From assembly GCF_000987955.1 (NCBI RefSeq), contig NZ_LAZU01000022.1:1-64000 (forward strand): DNA of 64,000 nucleotides. The letters run 5' to 3'. Below, one piece after another: positions 48,704 through 58,832 of the stretch. The position numbers and the translations under genes are program-made. The notes below the pieces were generated by a model that did no database searches, was not told the DNA's origin, and saw nothing but the letters and a program-made list of their open reading frames with translations. The first letter of the stretch is position 1, and each line of letters begins with the position of its first letter. This stretch comes from Paenibacillus sp. DMB20 (GTDB taxonomy: Bacteria; Bacillota; Bacilli; Paenibacillales; Paenibacillaceae).

Positions 48704-49464
48704 TTATTTCTTTACCGCTTCTTCCGCGAGTTTAATCATTTCTTCTTTCGTAAGCGGGTTGCCCGGGTTGGTTGTGATGTTATATACATGATCCTCATCT
48801 GACCAAACCAACGTGTTCCGAGCTAAGTCAGGGAATTTCTTGACTGTCTCGGCATCATAATCCTCCGGCGTGTAGTACCGGTATTCACTGTTCGGCTTAT
48901 CCTTGTTAATCTTGTAGGACACTTGCATTCTCAAATTGTCTTTTCCGTTTGCAAATTCAAGATTGATCTCGCCTATTTCCTTCCACTCAATCTTCTTGAA
49001 ATGAGCAGCTTTTCCTTTTGCCTCAGCTTTGACTTCCTTCTCGTATTTATCCTTATTTGCCACTGTAGGAGGTTGGATATTGCCTTTTACAAACTTATAT
49101 CCTTCAGGCAAGCCTTCCGGCTTTATTAGCGTTGGACCTTTCAGCATACCTGCTTGGTTTAGATAATCCTCATATGTTTTGAACTGGAACATGCTCATAT
49201 AATACATAAATTCATTCCCGCCATTCAGCGCTTTATCCCGTACGAACAAGATATATAAATCTCCTGGATTTTTTTTGTGCGAGCTTCTTGGAAAGTTCCG
49301 CTTTGGCGGCTTCAACAGCCTTTTTTATCAGCAGCCGACGACTTTACCGCCATCTGTGACGATTTATTGGCCGCCTTGCTTACGGCTGCTTCCGTCATAT
49401 TCACTGATCCAAACAACATCGCGATTCCTGCTGCGACAACCGTCGCTTTCATTGCTTTGTTCAT
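48704..49464 (-). CDS. Secreted DUF4367-like protein B (frame broken twice)
   Basis: A tandem paralogue of gene A. Removing one base from each of the runs 49269-49276 and 49321-49326 gives 252 residues, exactly the length of gene A. The repaired N-terminus has the signal peptide KATVVAAGIAMLFGSVNMTEA and then KKLAQKNPGDLYILFV. The two proteins share most residues (LPEGYKFVKGNIQPP; EINLEFANGKDNL; EDHVYNITTNPGNPLTKEE). ATG 49464 follows GAGAGGGG. It has its own ECF-type promoter. Both copies are expected to answer to the same sigma factor. Confidence 0.85.
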
Positions 49465-49570
49465 AAGTATTTCCCCTCTCCTTTATACCTTGCGCGTATT
49501 CTATAGAAAGGTCGTAAGACCATGCTGGCCGTCATCATTAGGAACCTCTGCCGTGCCAGCTTCTATGATA

Positions 49571-49598
49571 GAAACACAGCCCAGGAAAATTTGGTTCA
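49571..49598 (-). promoter_or_regulatory. Candidate ECF sigma promoter of gene B
   Basis: TGAACC (49598-49593), a 16-base spacer and TGTTTC (49576-49571), in a block that otherwise matches the gene A promoter closely. Confidence 0.75.
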
Positions 49599-49850
49599 CT
49601 TATTTTTAAAGAAATGCAAAACTGCATCCTTTCCCCTGGCTCTTCCTTCTATACCAGGAAATTCCTGCAAATGTGCAGCCTCTTGCGTCTATTCAGGCGG
49701 AAAACGCCAAACAAGCCGACGCCGATGAAGGATCGACGCCAGCTTGCTGTCTTGCTTTCGGTTAAGGAGCTTCTCGCCAAGTGAATCTTTAAACCTTGAG
49801 TTTCCCCCATGCTATCCGCATATTTCACTCACGCAAGATAACGGGGCATG
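49599..49850. other. Intergenic region after the anti-sigma gene
   Basis: This lies between gene B's promoter and the anti-sigma stop. It holds a weak hairpin and no plausible frame. Confidence 0.35.
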
Positions 49851-51558
49851 TTATTGCAGCTTTAATGCAAGATTTCGGTCCGGATGCCAGATATGATAAA
49901 TCTTGATATAAAGTTCAAGTTCAGTTCCGTCAAACCCCGGGAAGACATTCACACGCTCGTTGGAGACCCACGGAGTGCTTCCCTCTATATAAACAATTCT
50001 GGAGAGGATTTGTTCGCCTTCCTGTTCATAATAGGTTTGATCAATACCTCCGAATCGTTCATTCGTGCTGCCCGTTTCCACATAGAGCTTTCCGTTTGCT
50101 TTGTAATAAGTCCACTTCACGGGATAACCTTCAACGTCAGTGGTGACCGTTTGTTTTTCACCGGATATATTCTTAAGCATAACCGGATGCGCGTAATCTG
50201 ACTTCGACTCTTTCTCATTTTGGAGCATCAGTTCCATCGGCGTATCAGAAGTAACTTGAAGATCCGGCGGAACATCAAACAGCAACGTCTTCATGTAAGG
50301 CTCAAGTTCATCTTCGCCCCCGTTCTCTAATGCCATGTATCCTTCGAGCTTCCGGCCGTTGATGGACAAAAAGGTATTTTCGAAGATTGGGTATTGATGC
50401 GCCTTCGGGGGTTGGATCTCAATCCGGATACCTGTCGGCCTAATAATCAGCTTGCGAATGGTGGAAGTTCCAAACGATGTTTCAAAAGGAATATTCAGTT
50501 CTCGCGTAACCGAGGCATTCAAAGATTTCTCTTTATTCAGGTTTAAAGTTCCGACATTCCACTCTCCATCTATTTTTTGCCCCTCCACCAGGTAAACCAA
50601 ATCGAATGTGATGCCTTTCTGGTTGATATCTTTCCAACGATAATAATCCTTCGATCCATAAACTCCGTCCGCATCCGGCCAAGCCGCGCCCAGCCTCTCC
50701 GTTTTCACCGGTTTACCGTCTTCCATGACCTGGATTCGCGGCGAGGCCGTATCCGCCGCTTGCTTATTCATATATCTAAGAGATGACTTGATCTGTACTC
50801 CCTCGGCCCCTTGATTCACCACCTCAATGTTCAAGGCGTCGATCCCGTCTTTTTTTAATCGGGAAGGTCTGGATGCCGTCTCGCGAAGGGTCCAGGTTAA
50901 GCGGAACCCGCTTGTCACGGTACTCCTGCAGCCCCCGCACAATCAATTGCACATCCGTCTCTACGCCGGGAAATGTCCAAGCCGTTTCGAAAAAACCGTT
51001 ATATTGCTTATTCTCCGTGTCCCATCTATGCGAGTAATATCCATTTTTCCAGTACATCTTCATGTCTCGGCCGCCCTTGACCTGCGTGATTTTCTCCCCA
51101 TCCGCTTGGCGCAGCTCTACTTCGGAAAATCCCCACTTCCGTGCCTGTTTGTCTTTCGGATCAAAACTGTACAGCAGCGTGGTCCCGTTGTCATCGGACA
51201 CCGCTGAATCAATAGTAAAGGTAACGTCACTTGCAGTAACGCTCTTGTTAAGCGTTTGTCCGAATCCTTGATCAATCGCCGTTTTCAATCCCGGCCGAAA
51301 CGTAAAATCCCATTTTCCGGACATGGTAGCAAGCACTGGGGTCGCAATAATAACAAAAGCAATCGACGATAGAAAAGCCAGACGGCGTCCATGCAAAAAT
51401 CCAGTGCGTTTTGTCCGTTTAACCACTACAGGCGCTTGTTCCTGTTGCCTGTCAGCCGCAATTTTAAGCCACATCGCGTCAAAGTCCGGGTAGGTGTGGT
51501 TGCCTTCACCGCCCAGTTGCTGTGCAAGAACTTTCTCCTCGGGTGCCTGCTTGCTCAT
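49851..51558 (-). CDS. Anti-sigma factor with DUF4179-type extracellular domains (frame broken)
   Basis: A 568-residue single-pass membrane protein once one base is removed from the T7 run at 50850-50856. The cytoplasmic N-terminus (about 55 residues, with YPDFDAMWLKIAADR) should bind the sigma factor. The membrane helix is RLAFLSSIAFVIIATPVLA. The exported part begins with the DUF4179-like KTAIDQGFGQTLNKSVTASD and a TIDSAVSDDNGTTLLYSF segment. The start, near the ATG at 51558, overlaps the sigma gene's end by some 50 bp, a common sigma/anti-sigma arrangement. Loss or processing of the outer domain would free the sigma factor. Confidence 0.87.
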
Positions 51559-52111
51559 ATTCCGCACCATCCTTTCCTCTGATCGTTTGCTTTTTGGCAG
51601 TATGCCCTAACGGAAGTTCTTCCTCATCGAGCTCGTCCATCATGTTCTTCATCAGCTTTAGCCCTCTATTCAATCGGGACTTCACCGTGCCGAGCGGGAT
51701 ATCCAGTACCTCCGCGATATCTGCCAAGGGCAGATCATTGGTAAAGCGGAGCATGACGACAACTTTGATTTTATCCGGCAGCCGGTCCATGCGGCGCTTC
51801 CACTCATCTTTGGTCTCCTGCTGCTCTACCAAGGTTAATGTGGACGGTGCAGCCTTATCACGCTGGAATAAAGTGAGCATCGCCTCTTTCATTCGTCTCG
51901 TCTTGCTCGCCCGTATATGATTCAAACAATGATTGACGGTAATACGCATCAGCCATGTCTTGAGATACTCTACCTGCTGCCACCCGGAATTGAGCGCCTT
52001 CATAAAAACCTCCTGGCATACATCCTCCGCATCCGACGCATTGCGCAGCATATAGTAACAGGTCCTGTACACGTCCTTGTTGTACTGCTCAAAAAACTCC
52101 CTGTCCGTCAA
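51506..52111 (-). CDS. ECF RNA polymerase sigma factor
   Basis: A 201-residue sigma-70 family ECF factor. Region 2 contains NASDAEDVCQEVFMKAL and YLKTWLMRITVNHCLNHIR. Region 4 contains LPLADIAEVLDIPLGTVKSR, then LNRGLKLMK. The start is TTG 52111, seven bases after AGGTGGAG; no ATG is available. The C-terminal 40 residues (after DEEELPLG) run on past region 4 and overlap the anti-sigma gene, which may mean a further miscounted base near the end. An ECF-type promoter 39 bp upstream suggests self-activation. Confidence 0.92.
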   Translation of the reverse strand: MTDREFFEQYNKDVYRTCYYMLRNASDAEDVCQEVFMKALNSGWQQVEYLKTWLMRITVNHCLNHIRASKTRRMKEAMLTLFQRDKAAPSTLTLVEQQETKDEWKRRMDRLPDKIKVVVMLRFTNDLPLADIAEVLDIPLGTVKSRLNRGLKLMKNMMDELDEEELPLGHTAKKQTIRGKDGAEYEQAGTRGESSCTATGR

Positions 52112-52149
52112 GCACGCTCTCCACCTTTCTTGTGCTCTACTATATTAAG

Positions 52150-52177
52150 TCAACAACTCAGAGAGAAAAAAGGTTCA
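52150..52177 (-). promoter_or_regulatory. Candidate autoregulatory ECF promoter
   Basis: TGAACC (52177-52172), a 16-base spacer and TGTTGA (52155-52150), followed 39 bp later by the sigma factor start. Confidence 0.75.
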
Positions 52178-52410
52178 TTTCCTAATATTAAAAGTTACTG
52201 AGTCGAAATTTGATAGATGGCATATTTTATAGTATACATATGATAAGGAATTATTTGGGAAGGGAGTGAACAGAACGTTGCTATTTGGAAATCGCAAGCA
52301 GCGGTCATACCCGGTGGGGGTTTTTAGTAAACACTGCTGGAGGAATGAACACGCTGTTTATTTGTTGCGGTATCCAAAGCCGATACAATCAACAGAATTT
52401 GGAGGTTCTT
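52178..52410. other. LCP gene upstream region
   Basis: AT-rich DNA between the divergent sigma and LCP genes, with GGAGG at 52401-52405 serving the LCP gene. A GGAAGGGAGTG at 52258 precedes a short frame with no recognisable product. Confidence 0.4.
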
Positions 52411-53476
52411 ATGTCTCTTCCCAAAAAAAAAGTGGTCTATCTACCGTAAAATAATCGTTTGCTTAACCAGCCTCATTGGAATCTTTATATTGATCGCCGG
52501 ATCCTATTTGGGATTTTTACACCATAAAGCCATGTCCGCCGTACATAAAATCGCAGCTTCCGATTATTATGCCCCGCAGCAGCGGGAAACGACCGAGGCG
52601 GTACTGCAAGCAGAAACGGAAGACGTCACCGAAGACGATATGAAACCGATGACGATTCTGCTTGCCGGGACCGATAGCCGCGAGGGCAGCGGCGGAACGA
52701 TGAATACCGACGTCATGATGCTCGTGACGCTGAACCCCGCTACCAAATCGGCCAGCCTGTTATCCATTCCGCGCGACTTGAAAATTACGCCGCCTGGCCG
52801 GTCGAGCCATAAAGCGAATTATTTCTATGCTCACAACTACATTCAAAATAAAGCTACGGCGATGACCGAAACGAAGGAATTTTTCAGCGACTTGTTCCAC
52901 ATTCCAATCGACTATATGGTACTGATCAACTTTGACGGTTTCCGGCAAGCGGTGGATGCGGTCGGCGGAGTCGACGTCGATGTGGACATGGAAATGCACT
53001 ATATCGACACCGCAGATGGCACGCATATCGATCTGAGCAAAGGTTTTCAGCATCTTGACGGCCAAAAAACGCTGGATTTTGTCAGATACCGCAAATCGAA
53101 TGACGGATCATCGCCTTCGTCGGACTTCGACCGCAACAAGCGGCAGCAGGAGGTTTTGAACCAAATGCTGGACAAGCTTACCTCGCTGAATGGGATCGGC
53201 CAATGGGGCAATATCCTCGACATTGTCGGCGACAACGTCAAAACGGACATTCCCGAGAAAAGACTAAAGCGCTGGCTGTTGAACTTCAACAAAATGAAGC
53301 CTGACGCGACCAACCTTCTGACTGTGGAAGGAAATTGGAAAAGCCCGTTTGTCTATTGGAACAAGGACGATTTGGAGAAGGCGATGGAGACCATGTATTC
53401 CACGCTGGACATGAAACCGAAGAACTATGACCTGGGGAGATATATAGGGTTATATACGAAATCGAAGCAGAAGTAA
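52411..53476 (+). CDS. LytR-CpsA-Psr (LCP) wall polymer ligase (frame broken)
   Basis: About 354 residues when one base is removed from the A9 run at 52423-52431. The repaired N-terminus (MSLPKKKWSIYRKI) precedes one membrane helix (IIVCLTSLIGIFILIAGSYL), so the catalytic domain is outside. LCP signatures are ILLAGTDSREG near residue 88, LLSIPRDLKI with the Arg-Asp pair that binds lipid diphosphate, VGGVDVDVD, and a late DFVRYRKSNDGSSPSSDFDR. These enzymes attach teichoic acid or other secondary wall polymers to peptidoglycan. Such polymers are the anchor for SLH proteins like the one encoded nearby. Confidence 0.92.
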
Positions 53477-53487
53477 GTGCGAGACGC

Positions 53488-53523
53488 AAAAAATCCACAA
53501 CCGCGGATGGTTGTGGATTTTTT
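53488..53523. terminator. Terminator of the LCP gene
   Basis: AAATCCACAACC pairs with GGTTGTGGATTT around a 6-base loop, with A and T runs on both sides. Confidence 0.92.
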
Positions 53524-53576
53524 CGTTTTATTCCGCGTGATTTTCGAGCATAACTTCGACGAGTCAGCGCACGCCA

Positions 53577-53712
53577 CTATTTTATACAACCGGGTCTTTT
53601 TCCTTCCGCTAATAACCCATTGATGCGCTCAATAAGTGCCGGGAGTTCGGTCATCGTTCCGATCATAAAATCGGCTCCATTCTGCACAATCCAGCCCGAG
53701 TGCCCGGCTATT
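53577..53712 (-). pseudogene. Remnant of a HAD-family hydrolase C-terminus
   Basis: A 43-codon minus-strand frame reads AGHSGWIVQNGADFMIG then TMTELPALIERINGLL. This is the typical C-terminal end of a HAD-like hydrolase, where the last motif (often GADxxIxxxxELPxLI) precedes the final helix. A stop codon lies just upstream in frame, where the SLH protein gene ends, so the rest of the gene is missing. No ribosome site is present. Confidence 0.55.
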
Positions 53713-53713
53713 T

Positions 53714-56700
53714 TTATTTAATCACTTTCATCAGCACGGTAACCGCCTCGGCTCTTGTCACCGGATCGTTCGGAGCAAACTTGTTGTTGCCTTTGCCCTG
53801 GATCAAACCTGCTTCATATGCTGCTGCAGCATAATCTATGCCCCATGCCGGAATTTGATCGGCATCGGCGAACGGCAGTGCCTTCGTGCCGCCCTTCAAA
53901 TCGAGTGCGCGCGCAACCATCGCTACGAATTCGATCCGGGTTACTTTTCCGTCAGGACGGAAGGTATTGTCCTTGTAACCTTTCACGATTTCGGATTTTA
54001 CCGCGCCGGCGATGTAGGACTTCGCCCATGCCGGAATTTTGAAGGCATCGGCAAACGATAGAGCCGCATCCTCCTGCGGGAGCTTCAACGCGCGGCCGAG
54101 CATCACCATCAGCTCGCTGCGTTTTACCACATTATTGGGACGGAAGGTTCCATCGGCATAACCTTTGACGATTTCACGTTCTACCGCGTTCATAATGGAT
54201 TCGAGCGCCCAGTGATTGGTGATATCCTTAAATTTAGGATGGTTGCCCGAATTCCCGTTATTGCCGTTGCTTCCATTGTTGGAACCGCTGTTACCATTGT
54301 TGTTGCCGTTATTATTATTGTTATTATTGCCGTTGCTGCCACTGTTGCCGTTGTTTCCATTATTGCTGTTATTGCCGCTGTTACCGCTGTTACCGTTGTT
54401 TCCGTTATTTCCGGAATTTCCATCTCCGCCCCCATTTCCAGGGCTTCCCGGATCTGCATCTGCCTTGATGACCGTTAAGATAAAAGTCTTCTGTGCTTTT
54501 AATCCATCCTTCTCCAGGGTTGCCGTCAGCGTCACTTGCGTTGAAGCCGATGGACGCTTCACCTTGCCGGTATTCGATATCACATTCGGCTCGCTTGAGG
54601 ACCAGGTGATCGCGCTTCCGCGTTTTCCTTCCGTCGGCAGCGTAACGTTCTTGGTTACCGAGCTGCTGGAATCCCCGGCGGCGAATCCGATTTCAAGATC
54701 CTCCTTATCAAGCTCGACATCCGCCGGTTTAGGCAGATCGCTCAAAGTGATCGTGACCGATTGCGTACCGAGAGGCACGGTAACGATTCCCTTGGCGTTA
54801 TCAACCACGCCGGCGGAGGCTTCCGAAATGTTATTCACCATGCTGGGCAACTGAATGCTGAATTGTGCATGGCTTAGGTCGGCCTTGGCTTGATCCACAT
54901 CGGCCGCAAAGGTAACTACGAGCCGATTCGCTTGTCGGACAATGTCATATCCTACTCTTCCGCCTTGGAATGCGGGATAATTCCGAATAGCGGCTACCAC
55001 GTTATTGTTCTTGTCGGCATTCGCCACCCATTCTTTCGGGATGCCCCTGCCTATGATGATTTCGTATTTCGTGTTCTGATCATAGATGCGCTCGGCGATC
55101 AAGGAATCGACCAAGACTTTGGAGTTGACCGACTGACCCCAGATATGCTGGGCTGAACCGCCGCCGCCCGGCGTATTTTGAATTCCCAACTTTTCATTGG
55201 TCGGTTTCCATGGACTGGATTCCCGAGGATAATCGACGCCTTCCCACCAGCTGAACGGTCCGCTCATGGATTTTTCAATCATGAACTCATAAGCTTTAAT
55301 GCCCATATCTCTGTACTGCTCGCCGCGAAGCGCGGCGCTGCCGTAACCGGCATTGTATGAGCTGGAATAGAAGCCGTGAGGATAACCGCCAAAGTTAAAC
55401 GGAGAATCGGTTGTCCCCTCATTGACGCGTCTTTCAATGCCATAGGAGTATGTGTCGTCCAGCATCTTCAGGTTGATATTGTCCTCCGGCTGGTTCGCCC
55501 CGTATAAATATCCATCCCACAACCATCTGCCGAACAGGAACATCGAAGCCCAGTTGGCATCGCGGGAATCCTTCATCCGGTTCTCATCATTGCTCTGCAC
55601 GACGGAAGCCGGAATGTAGTTCAGGCCTTTGTCCATGATCGTAGCTTGCAGCTTGGCCGTGAATGCAGCCAGCAGATCTTCGTATTGAGCCTTGGCCCAC
55701 TCGGCCTCTTCCAGATAGCTTGCATCGCCTTCCACCTTATACAGTTCGCGGGTGATATATTCATACGATGCCAGGCCTGCCAATGCAGCGTAGTTGTCGA
55801 TCGTCCAATAGCCCGGGGAGTCGATGGCGTACGTCTCTTTCATGATCCGTCCGTCCCCCGTGCGGTCCTTCTCGATGCTTCTTGCCCCGTATTTGATCCT
55901 CTTCTCGAATACGGTGCCGACGGTTCCGTCGTCTGCCTTCATTGCTTCCTTGAAGATGGACGTGTCGCCGGTCTTGCTCAAATAGACAGCATATGCCCAC
56001 GGGAGCTTCCAGTTGGCATCCCAATAGAGGTTGCCGTCCACTTCCCCGGTCTCGATATTGATTCCGCCGGTTAATGGAACGCTCTTCAAATAATCCTTGG
56101 CATGGGCAAAATCCCCGCTTTGAATCAATTGAACCAGGATTCCGATGGTATCGTGCGAATACAACCTGGCATACCCGTTTTCACCGATATGAAGATAGTT
56201 GGCGTCCTTAATGAGCATGGTGTAGATATAACCCGCTTTGAAAGCATTCACCAGCTCTTTATTCGGCAGATCGAGATCAACCACTGCCGACAGCCGGTCG
56301 TCCCAGTACGATTTCATGCCGTTGTAATTATCGTCAAAATTACCCTGACTCGCCACCTGCTCTCTCGTTAATGAGGTAAACGAGGTTTTTTCCTTATCGA
56401 AGTATTCATACTTATCCGCTTCGATGGCATAGTCCCGGATAATCGTCTCGCCGGGTTCAATCGTATAGGCCTGATTCGCCGCCGCATTGAGCGGAATCAG
56501 GTTTTTGGATACGATCGGCAGCAGCCTTGTCTCGCCTGAATGGTTCGTAACGGTCATTCTCGAATAATCGATGACATAATCTTTGCCTTCTACCGAATGC
56601 TTGTTGGCAAAGGATTCGATTTTGTAATCCATGTTATCCTTGGAATACTCATGGATGAATGCCGGCAGATAACCTTCGGCATTATACCATTTGATGCCGT

Positions 56701-58638
56701 CCGCATTCGCGACGCCAAAGGTCACCATCTGCTTGGGAGCTACCGGGCCATGCTGTTCCGGACGCGAGCCGCCGATTTGATACGAGCCGTCAAGGAAAGC
56801 TAGCGATGCGTTCTTGTCGCCTTCGAAGCCAAAAGCCGCCGTCATTTTGGGATTGGACTCGTACTGATATTTGCCCTCCGGCTGCAAGGCGTCCAATGCG
56901 TTCATCACTTTGGAATAAGCTTTTACAAGATCTTGTTCAGGCGCGCCGTTCCCTAGGGTCTTCGCTTCCTGAATGGCCTTATGCAAGGCAGCCGTCGACT
57001 CGGTTGTATAACCCGTTACATTCACTTGGCTAAGAGTATCGATAATTTTGCGACCTCATGTAACCCTGCGTCCTGCCGGAGGCCCTCAAATGCCTTACGC
57101 AGCTTTTCATAAGCCATATTAATATCTTCTTGTTTGGCATCCACATCATTCAACCGCTCATTGGCCGCTTTCAAAGCGCTCTCCAATGAAGACCAACTCG
57201 ATACGGTAAACAGCTTTCTGTTGTACTGCTCAACCTCGTTCACCAATGTTCGCAGAAGGTTTCGGTCCACATTGCTTTTCCGGATAATTCTGAGCAATCC
57301 CGTACCAAGGTCTGCTTCCGGTACGAAATTGCCTGAAACCGATTTTCCGTAAAATTCGCTCTTGGATTCCACGTTTTTATTCATGACATACCAGCGGTAT
57401 TCTCCGGAGCCCAGATCCTTCTGGGATAATGCGACCGCGTAACGCTTGCCCTTTTCGAGGCCGTAAGACAAGGGAACGGTTATGATTTCGCTGCTTACGA
57501 CCTGATCCTTAACCACTGACGTTTCCGCCAATGGCGATCCTGTCGGCAATCCTTCGCCGTCTGTGGCATACAGCTTCACAAGGAGGTCGCTCACCGGCTC
57601 CCGTTCCCTGATCACCCTTACCTGAACATATTCCATTTCGAAGCTTTCTTTGGGGGTAAAGGTTTGGTATCTGTCCTGCTGATCCCCTTTGGAGCCAAAC
57701 GTATAAGCACTCGATACATTTCCCATAAAGTCTATTAAAATATTCGTGTCTTTCTTCTCAAGCGCTGTTTGTGCAGCTGCCAATTCATCGAGAGCGCCGT
57801 CAACTTCTTGCTGTGCTGCATCCGGCTGTTTGAGAACATTGCCCGCCTTATCTCTTGCAGCGACAAAGGTTTGCCAGGATGCATCCGTGTACAATCCCTG
57901 GGTCATATCCTTTACTCTGTTGTAATCGTTTTGCAATTCAAGTTTATCGGCAATGCTTTTACTGCTCACGGCCAAACCGGAAAATGACATGTTTCCATAT
58001 TGGCTCAGAGCTTTGGTCTGCCGGCCCTCTACTTTCAGCTTCACGCCTGCGGGCACTTTGAATTGATATTTGTATACCTCGGAAGTCCCGCCTGCATCGA
58101 TGGTCCGGACAGCCTTAAGATCATCGTCGAAATAGATTTTGATCTCCACCTCGGCCTGCCACATGCCTACGCCGAACTGGATGGTGGATTCCTGCGGCTG
58201 CGCAGCTACAACGGCATCCCAACCGACATTGTCATAAGAACCTGCATCCCGGCTCTCCTTCGGAAAAAACACCACGAATCCGGTGTCGTTTACCGAAGTT
58301 TCATGTCCCCCCATACCGTCCGTCCAGGAATAAGAGATATAATTCGTGTCCCCGCCCTTATTCAGCTTTCCCTCGGTTCCCGTTGTGTCACTGCCGTATA
58401 CGCTGAAGGTAACCGAGCTGGATCCTGCCTTGGTGATTTGAGTGAAACTCCCCCCGTCTCCTTTAAGATGAAGCCAGTCCACATCACCCGCTTGCGTCAA
58501 ATTCAGCGGAAATTCGCCGAATACCTGCCCCTCCCCTACCTCAAGCTCGGAAGCTGCCTGAATGGAAGACACCGGACCGATGGTTGTGATGAGCAGGCAC
58601 ATGAGCAAAATTTGGGATACCACTTTGTTGAATGACAT
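53714..58638 (-). CDS. SLH-anchored surface protein with putative glycosidase domain (frame broken)
   Basis: A 1641-residue wall-bound protein if one base is added to the T4 run at 57046-57049. The signal peptide is SFNKVVSQILLMCLLITTIG; an N-terminal beta-rich module follows, then two helical FIVAR-like stretches (ALDELAAAQTALEKK; NALDALQPEG). Next is an alpha/alpha-toroid region with LYSHDTIGILVQLIQSG, DGNLYWDANWKLPWAYAV and SPFNFGGYPHGFYSS, probably a six-hairpin glycosidase of no identified family. An aBig-like domain (SAITWSSSEPNVISNTGKV), a 60-residue Gly/Asn linker and three SLH domains (FKDITNHWALESI; FADAFKIPAW; FADADQIPAW) finish it. The last gene of a HK-RR-binding protein-enzyme series on this strand. 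Confidence 0.82.
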
Positions 58639-58680
58639 TTTCACCCTACCTTTACCTCCCCAAATCGTTAATGAGAACAA

Positions 58681-58730
58681 CGCCGCCTATCGACGTATCC
58701 CTAAGAATAAAGACCGTTTGCAAACGGCGT
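58681..58730 (-). repeat. Diverged relative of the structured repeat in the SLH gene leader
   Basis: On the minus strand CCGTTT-GC-AAACGG is followed by TCTTTATTCTTAGGGAT and ACGTCGATAGGC. Its order (CCG-stem, TCT.., ACGTCGATAG) matches the 3' half of copies A-C, with compensating changes in the first stem. It lies 43 bp before the SLH protein gene and so is in its 5' leader. Relationship is suggestive, not certain. Confidence 0.4.
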
Positions 58731-58793
58731 TTCCATTGAGATCAGAATGCGAGAACCAAGCATTTTGACGCTTTTTCTGCTGTTTTAAAAAAG

Positions 58794-58823
58794 GGCTGGA
58801 CCTTGGTTATGGCAAAGTCCAAC
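58794..58823 (-). terminator. Terminator of the sugar-binding lipoprotein gene
   Basis: On the minus strand GGTTGGACTTTG pairs with CAAGGTCCAGCC, followed by CTTTTTT. Confidence 0.85.
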
Positions 58824-58832
58824 CGTTAATCA

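Noticed and set aside
54212..54854. Leu/Val/Ile/Thr-rich frames opposite the Gly/Asn linker
   Set aside because: They result from reading a low-complexity Asn/Gly codon repeat in the antisense direction.
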